Source of the DNA: Takakia lepidozioides
Taxonomy: Eukaryota > Streptophyta > Takakiopsida > Takakiales > Takakiaceae
DNA length: 64,000 bases
Direction of reading: 5' to 3'
NCBI GenBank assembly: GCA_030704615.1
Contig: CM060731.1
Coordinates: 10,912,001-10,976,000, forward strand
The notes beneath the pieces are model-generated. The model was not told the origin of the DNA, searched no databases, and was given only the letters and a program-made list of their open reading frames with translations. Positions 58,069 to 64,000 of the stretch are shown one piece after another. Within the stretch, counting starts at the first letter, position 1. The number at the start of each line of letters is the position of its first letter. Both the position numbers and the translations under genes were made by a program.

Positions 58069-59280
58069 CTAGGCCTCGATGAAGATCTCTTGTTCGGGTG
58101 TTAGCCCTGTTGATGTTTCCCTGAAATTGGCCACAATCTGTTTCAGGTTTTCAAGCTGGGAAAGTGCGGTGTCTCGCTCCTGAGCCAGCTGAGCAGCAAC
58201 CACCTCAAGTGCATGCTTCTCGTTGTCTGCACTAACCTTTGACTCCATCACCTGTTGCAGCTTTGTTGCCTCGTGGAAGGCAGAGTCTCTCTCCTTGGCC
58301 AGCTCCAAAGCCACCGTCTCAAGCGCATAGTTTTGGTACTTTAGCTGCTCCACCTCTCTCTCCAGCATTTGCTCAATTGCCTTCATTCGATCCGTCATCA
58401 ATTCAACAGCTGACTTCAGAGCTGTCACCTCAGACACAGCAACATTGCGCTCTCCTGCAAGCTGCAGTGCTACAGCCTCCAGCGCCTCCTTCTCTGCCAC
58501 CACCCGTGCATACTCTGTTGTTACCCTCTTCATCTCCACCATTTGATTGACAGCAGCATCCCTTTCCCTTGCCAACCTCTCCATGGCTGCCACAACTCCC
58601 TTGTCCAAGTTCTCAGGCAATACAAGGCTGGTGCGTTGGACCTTGTTTGAGATCCTGCCGTCCACAAGCTGAATGACAGCCTTGACTGGTGAAGCATTGA
58701 GTTGCACCGCAGGCTTCCCTTGAAACAGACGACTGGCAACAAGAACAGAATATGCAACACCAACTGTCTGCATAGCTTCAGGAACCAGAGGAAAAAGCTC
58801 CAAAGAACTTAAAACAGAGCCTGAGACCACGAGTCCCAAAGTTGCCACCCCTCCAAATAAAGAAAGCTTACCAACCCCTTGCTTTCCAAACTGCTTCTTT
58901 GCGGACTGTAGAGCCTTTGTAACAGTGGCCTGCCCAAACTTTTCCCTTGCTGCTTTTAAAGCCTCCTTTGTCTTGGCAGGACTAACTTCTCCAGGACTCG
59001 TCCCTGTGGAATGCACCCCCTCTTCCACATCCTGTTCTCGGAAGTTCTTATCAGGCATTTGCAAAGGCTGCACTGGTAGCTGCAATTCCGAAGATATTGA
59101 TTTCACTCTGTCGTCTACTACCTCAAATTCATTTGTGAATGAGCATGTCACTCGAGCTCTTTGAGAGGGTCCACAACCCACATGAGATGGCACCTGAGCT
59201 TGCAATGATCCAAATCTTCCATCCTGCAGAATGGAAGCCCTCGAGGCAAGAACCCCTTGGCTTAACGCCACTGCCTGCAT
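58069..59280 (-). CDS. Plastid CAAD/CURT1-like membrane protein with coiled-coil repeats
   Basis: Uninterrupted 403-residue frame. The N-terminal 45 residues are Ser/Arg/Val-rich with few acids, like a chloroplast transit peptide. Two hydrophobic helices at about 141-159 and 168-186 (GGVATLGLVVSGSVL and PEAMQTVGVAYSVLVASRLF) have the layout of the CAAD/CURT1 domain, which bends or anchors to thylakoid membranes. An amphipathic helix-like AREKFGQATVTKALQSAKK precedes them. From about 235 to 385 a long coiled coil repeats the module ALE-VA-LA-ERD. ATG 59280 is chosen because upstream codons look like a 5' UTR with an acceptor (TTGCAG) near 59328. The role of the coiled coil is unknown. Confidence 0.75.
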   Translation of the reverse strand: MQAVALSQGVLASRASILQDGRFGSLQAQVPSHVGCGPSQRARVTCSFTNEFEVVDDRVKSISSELQLPVQPLQMPDKNFREQDVEEGVHSTGTSPGEVSPAKTKEALKAAREKFGQATVTKALQSAKKQFGKQGVGKLSLFGGVATLGLVVSGSVLSSLELFPLVPEAMQTVGVAYSVLVASRLFQGKPAVQLNASPVKAVIQLVDGRISNKVQRTSLVLPENLDKGVVAAMERLARERDAAVNQMVEMKRVTTEYARVVAEKEALEAVALQLAGERNVAVSEVTALKSAVELMTDRMKAIEQMLEREVEQLKYQNYALETVALELAKERDSAFHEATKLQQVMESKVSADNEKHALEVVAAQLAQERDTALSQLENLKQIVANFRETSTGLTPEQEIFIEA

Positions 59281-61321
59281 GACTTCTCTTCCTTGAAAAT
59301 TAAAGTCTTTCCAAGGGAATTCTGTCAACCTGCAAGGATGGAATTTGTGGCACGAGTCCCCAATCAAGTAAGTGAACCTCAGAGAACTGGCTCAAATACA
59401 AGTAGTTAACATGGGTTCCGCTCTAAACCAACAAGGCCATGTGTAAGAGATTCTCCACACTACACTGAATACTGCATAGACAACCTATCCTAAGGGATCC
59501 AACAAGTGGTAACAAACCTGGTCTTTAAAGACGTGCATTTGTACGATCTTCAAATGACCGATAAGAGATGCGTGTTTGCCAATGATATGAACAGTCTCTG
59601 GTATTATGACCCGGAAATTTCAACAACAGGAAGATGGACTTAGACCTTCAGCCCCATACTCCACCATTTTTGGTGAGAGTGAGAACACTCTTTCACACCA
59701 AAACATGTTTTCACCCAGAAATTCATGGAGCATGAAAGCCGCACCTCACCCACTGTCACATTTCTGTGGATCAAAATCGAGAGAATTTCAATCTAAGTAG
59801 CGCCATGCCAGTAGTTGGCGAGGATATGCCAGGTCTGGACTGTGATTGTCGCCATACCATTGCACTCATTGGGTATACTCTGTCTTCCGCTCTCACACAC
59901 GCAAGTCTAGGGTTCTTCAACCAAAATCAAAAGAGAAAACAAAAAGCACAACAGAAGGTCAAGCTCGAAACACACCACTCTCCAGACTTGGAATTTCGAG
60001 CGCATGGAGACGGATGCCCGATCCACCGCTCTGCCGCTGTCAGAATGCAGAAGACGAGAGATCCGATGAGGGGAACCAACAGTCCTACCCAAACTACAGA
60101 GGAAATTTGAAACGGACATGGCCCCTCGATACAGCGGGCGGGCCGGTATATCCCAGGGTGTGGCCAACTCAGGAAACCAACCCTCCTCTGACCCACCGCT
60201 TCCTGTCCAGCATAGCAAACCGTCGGATCTTATTCAGCCTCACTTCAGAGCCATCCATTGTATTGGAGCATCCAGTGAAAATGGAATGACATTTAGATTT
60301 AACCCACACATCCCTGTGTACATTTTTGATCCTTAGAATTTCCTCACCATTTGGCATGAGGAATCCAATTCACAGGGGGCCTTCACTTTTGATGATGTGA
60401 ACTACAGAGTCTTTGTTCTTTGGTGAGCCCCTCTAACTTAGTTAAACCCCTCTATCAACCATCATTCACCTCAGCTATGTGTTAATCGAAGCCTGGCTGC
60501 AAGATAGACCCATTCCCAGTCTGATCTTATTGATGGGTTGGTTGGGCCTGCAAGACAGACCCATTTCCACTCTAACCTTACTGATGTGTTGATAGAAGCT
60601 TCCGCGGGCAAGCACTTGATCTTGGGCACTTCCTACCTGGAAACGAACAATTGCAGGAAAATGATGTACATGTGACATGGCTTGCTGGTGGTGTAACCAC
60701 AATTGTAAGGTAGGTAGCCCCTTGAGTGGTTAGGTGGCACCTTTGTGAAGTTACTCTTCCCAGTACACATAGTACTGCTTAACTAGAAACATGCGGCCCA
60801 CGATTTTTGTTGTTGAAGAAAAAATGAAAGACGGGTAAACAGTGTAGTAAGGTGAAGAGGGAGGTCTGTTCAACACAGAGATCCGACATGAATCAGACAC
60901 ACCAATACAAGAGAGTGGGCATAAAAACCTGTAATATAGGAGCCTTGAGCAAGACATTCTGGTGGAAAAGTGTCCCTGAATTGTGGTTGAAGTGATTAGT
61001 ACAGTAGCTTCCACTGCACTTTGGAGTAGGGAGACACAAGCAGCAACTATTTGGTTCATGAAGGCTAGCTCAGCAATTGTGAGTAAGATGAAGGGCTTTC
61101 ACCCAGGGAAAAAGATGTCTTGCAAGCTATCTTGAAAGCTTCAGGAGACATGGTGAACGAGGTGGTTGTGGTGAAGTAGCTCTTTCACTACTGTGTTGTG
61201 GAGAGATGCACACAAATTCACCTCCACATGACTCAATGATAATGCTAATTATTGAACCAGGGACTTCACTTATGCACTTGTCAAAAATCTTCCAACCCAA
61301 AAGAAAGGCAGCAGGGTAAAA
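59281..61321. other. 5' region of the CAAD gene and 3' region of the gamma-CA gene
   Basis: Both flanking genes are on the minus strand. 59281-59330 is probable 5' UTR, with a likely upstream intron ending at about 59328. 60480-60600 holds a short direct repeat (GCAAGAYAGACCCATTYCCA). Open frames on either strand show no domain. Confidence 0.45.
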
Positions 61322-63850
61322 TCAGCCCTGAGGGCCTCTTGAGAACAATTTGGCAGGAAATGCAAGTTCTGGGGGTTTAGAGCGGGCGATGCCCAACTGT
61401 GAATCATAGTCATCAGATTGTTGGGCCCACTTTTTACGCTGCAACTTGTCAGTTTCAATCCCCTCCAAGCTTTTGAAATTCTCCTTGGCATGGATCTCTG
61501 CCAAACCCAAATAATTTTCAGCTGACTTGGCAATGAAGGTACGCTCCTCAGCTGTCAGCTGCCTCAAAAACTTGGCAGGAACCCCTGCCCATATCTGAAA
61601 TTCCAGCACAGCCCACCAGACAGAGAGAGAGACAGCCCAGGTGGACAAATCAAAGTCTGGGCCGGTGTATACATGGAAGCACTTACTAAATGGGAGCTAG
61701 CACCAAAACTGTCTGACCTCCAGAGATGATGGGAGGGAGAAATAGTGTCATCTGGAGAGCCATAAACCCCACAGAGAATGTGGAGTTGGGTGCTAGACAG
61801 CTGCCTAAAGCTAAGACAAGTAGGACTTGTCTTGTAGATAGCAATACTTCTGACCTTCCTGAGAAACACTTGAAATTCATGCCTTTGAGAAGTTCAGTGA
61901 AAACTACATGAGGATGATCTTGCCCCAGTAACAAACTAAACATCTTTTGGATACTTCGTCTCATCTATACAAGCCATTTCGACGCACCACCTCAACACGT
62001 ATTCATACATTGCAAAGACTGCACTGCTTTCAGGCTAGCCCAATGCTTGGTATATGCCTCCCTACAATTGGCCATGTTCTTAAGGCTTGCCCATTACATA
62101 TGGAGAACAAAACATTTTCAGTGTCATGTCGATACACTTGATTCTTCTGATTGTTCACTCTTAAGCAACATCCCCTCTGTAGCCTTACTCAACTTGGCTT
62201 AAACCTCCTCCACAGCGAGAGACAGAGAGAGGGGACAGACAGTACCTGGCCAGCTGGTATGCGGGTATGCTGAGTAACCAGAGCCCCAGCAGCAACCATG
62301 GCGCCCTTTTCCACAACCACCCCATCCAAAAGTGTGGCACCCATACCCACAAAAGCTTCATCCTCCACGGTGCAAGCATGCAGCACTGCATTGTGTGCTG
62401 CTCCCAGCCCCAAAATCTATTAGCGGCAGCAAGAGAGAAAAAAAAATACCACAAAAGAGGGAATGCATAATGAGCCCTTACCAACTGTGACTTTGTCGCC
62501 GATCATGGTGGGAGAAACGTTGCCGCTCACATTCGTTTTGGCAACATGCACTAATGTGTTGTCCTGAATGTTCGTCTCCGCCCCCACACTGATGCTGTTC
62601 ACATCACCTATCCCGAATCATGCCGGAAGTGTTATACAAAATGTTAAATTAATTTTCTGGGCTGCAGCCCTGCTGGTCCTAACAGTCTCAATAACAATAC
62701 AATATAGCCACTTGTCTACATCTTTATGCTCACTAGTATTATGTCGATGCCAGCCGTTCACACTGCATCCTTATGAAGGTGTCCGTGTATGACGAGTGTG
62801 CATGCACCATGGACAATTTGAGTTGAATTTCATACCTGGTCGCATAAGACATGTCCAGGAGGTTATTATGTGGGGACAATGCCTCTAAGGCTCTGTAATG
62901 GACATTTTCATAGGGATCCTGTCTGATATATGTTGCAAACTAGAGGCTTGGGCTAAAATGCCAACCTAGGATGCCCAGCAGGAGTCAAAGCCAGAACTCT
63001 CAAATCCCTGTATAGGCATTGCTATTGGCATGTGGACATGCTATGCCAATTTGGATTGACTTTCGCATAAATTGGTGGGCCAAAACGGAAAACGAGCTCC
63101 AGGAGCGATAGTATCCAAGAGAGGAAAATGTGGTCCCGGGTATGTCAGATCCAACTACGGTTGGATCGAAGGATTTGGTCCGAAGAGACCAATCAAACAT
63201 AAAGGGGAAAAGATGACTGAGACAACATTGTGTAAGGATTAAGAATTTGCTGACCTCGAAGCACACAGCCATACCAAATGGAAGATTTCTCCCCAATTTT
63301 GACATCACCAATGACAGCCGCACTGGGAGCGACGAACACATTGTCAGGAACCACGGGCGACTTCTCAAATAGGTTCACAAATGTTCGATGCCTTGACACT
63401 GCACAATCCCCAAGGCACACAAACAGACAGCATCACACGTGAAACCATGTAGACCCGGAAAATACCGCTCGATCAAAAAAACCAGGCCAGGCTACTACTC
63501 TCAAGCAACGATGGTGGAGTAATTTAGGTCAGCTTGTCACGGAACCCTACACTCAATTAAAAATCAGCACCTGCCCTGTCTCCCCACAATGCGTCTAGCG
63601 TATTCGTGATGACTAGAAAGTTTTAGGCCTAGTTACGGTGAACACCACTGTTTGAATTCTATCGTGAGCACACAGAGGTCTGATCGTCAGTGATTCCAGC
63701 TTCAAAACAGGGTAAGGAACAGGACTCATACACACATTCATCTTGGGTGGCGTAGGGCCCCTGCAAACGCGACCCCAGGCGATCTAGGGCTTGCCCTGTC
63801 TGCCGCACCACCGCTGCCACTGCATACAACGCTCTACCAAGCGTCCCCAT
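61322..63850 (-). CDS. Gamma carbonic anhydrase of mitochondrial complex I
   Basis: Trimeric left-handed beta-helix protein; in plants it forms the matrix-side arm domain of NADH dehydrogenase. Exons on the minus strand: 63850-63736, 63398-63255, 62607-62482, 62397-62246, 61594-61322, all GT-AG, giving 269 residues. The N-terminus MGTLGRALYAVAAVVRQTGQ matches the plant family start. Hexapeptide repeats include SAAVIGDVKIGEKSSIWYGC and DGVVVEKGAMVAAGALV. The three zinc-ligand histidines are present as His107 (TLVHVAKT), His130 and His135 (AHNAVLHA), at the spacing of the active plant members. LRGD and NIQDN are intact. It is therefore a CA1/2-type subunit rather than a ligand-less CAL form. 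Confidence 0.95.
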
Positions 63851-64000
63851 CCCCTCCTCCTTGAAACCCAAACCCCCGATTGCCCTCACTGACAAACCAA
63901 CAATCTGATGACCTTCAAAGCACCTTCAAGCGTCTCTCTCTTCCTCTTCTCGGAGTACCAGAGGCGTGAGAATCCCGGGTCGGATATGTAATCATAACGC

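Noticed and set aside
59281-59367. Upstream in-frame start for the CAAD-domain gene at 59367
   Set aside because: The extra 29 residues (MIGDSCHKF...) spoil the transit-peptide character. An acceptor-like TTGCAG at about 59328 suggests that the frame there is intronic or UTR. The listed codon was not needed to explain the protein.
1-64000. CRISPR array, bacterial operon, rRNA or tRNA genes
   Set aside because: No regularly spaced identical repeats with unique spacers, no Shine-Dalgarno-led polycistronic genes, and no rRNA core or tRNA cloverleaf recognised by eye; small tRNAs could still be missed.

Overview
The window reads as nuclear DNA of a land plant, probably a non-seed lineage (bryophyte, lycophyte or fern). 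The plant call rests on a UDP-glycosyltransferase with a 44-residue PSPG box, a mitochondrial-type gamma carbonic anhydrase, a plastid-type CAAD/coiled-coil protein, a plant O-methyltransferase, PLS-type PPR remnants and plant-type Ty3/gypsy elements. The lineage call is inference, from overall gene and repeat style only. No bacterial operons, rRNA, tRNA or CRISPR were recognised.

Layout. 1-8 kb is gene-poor: a possible transposase remnant, G-rich simple DNA, a broken PPR gene and several local duplications. 8-19 kb is a nested retrotransposon block, mostly on the minus strand. It holds two Ty3/gypsy gag regions with three zinc knuckles each, one decayed protease-RT-RNase H region, one probable LTR edge with primer-binding-like site, two non-retroviral ORFs placed where pol should follow gag, and a 0.66 kb fold-back element. 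20-26 kb holds a thrice-repeated unit and a decayed PIF/Harbinger transposon.

27.65-40.12 kb is a complete COP9 signalosome subunit 2 gene. I could assemble 12 coding exons with GT-AG introns, giving exactly 439 codons. Intron 4 carries a 4.86 kb APE-type LINE, with further LINE fragments in introns 8 and 10. A four-exon UGT gene (44.07-41.31 kb, minus) is convergent with CSN2 and uses a GC-AG first intron. 44-49 kb is repeat-rich: tandem duplication, a 66-bp inverted repeat combined with a direct repeat, a MULE-like ORF pair and a GC-rich minisatellite with many CACGTG sites. A three-exon O-methyltransferase lies at 49.61-51.45 kb. 52-58 kb is mostly non-coding with LINE tails and a DEAD-box helicase scrap. 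A CAAD-domain coiled-coil gene (59.28-58.07 kb, minus) and a five-exon gamma carbonic anhydrase gene (63.85-61.32 kb, minus) end the window.

The host genes do not form a pathway: they are CSN deneddylation, small-molecule glycosylation and methylation, a thylakoid-type membrane protein, and mitochondrial complex I. The most unusual signal is the LINE family. Nearly all of its 3' ends in the window sit against CT-rich tracts, and two insertions share one target sequence.
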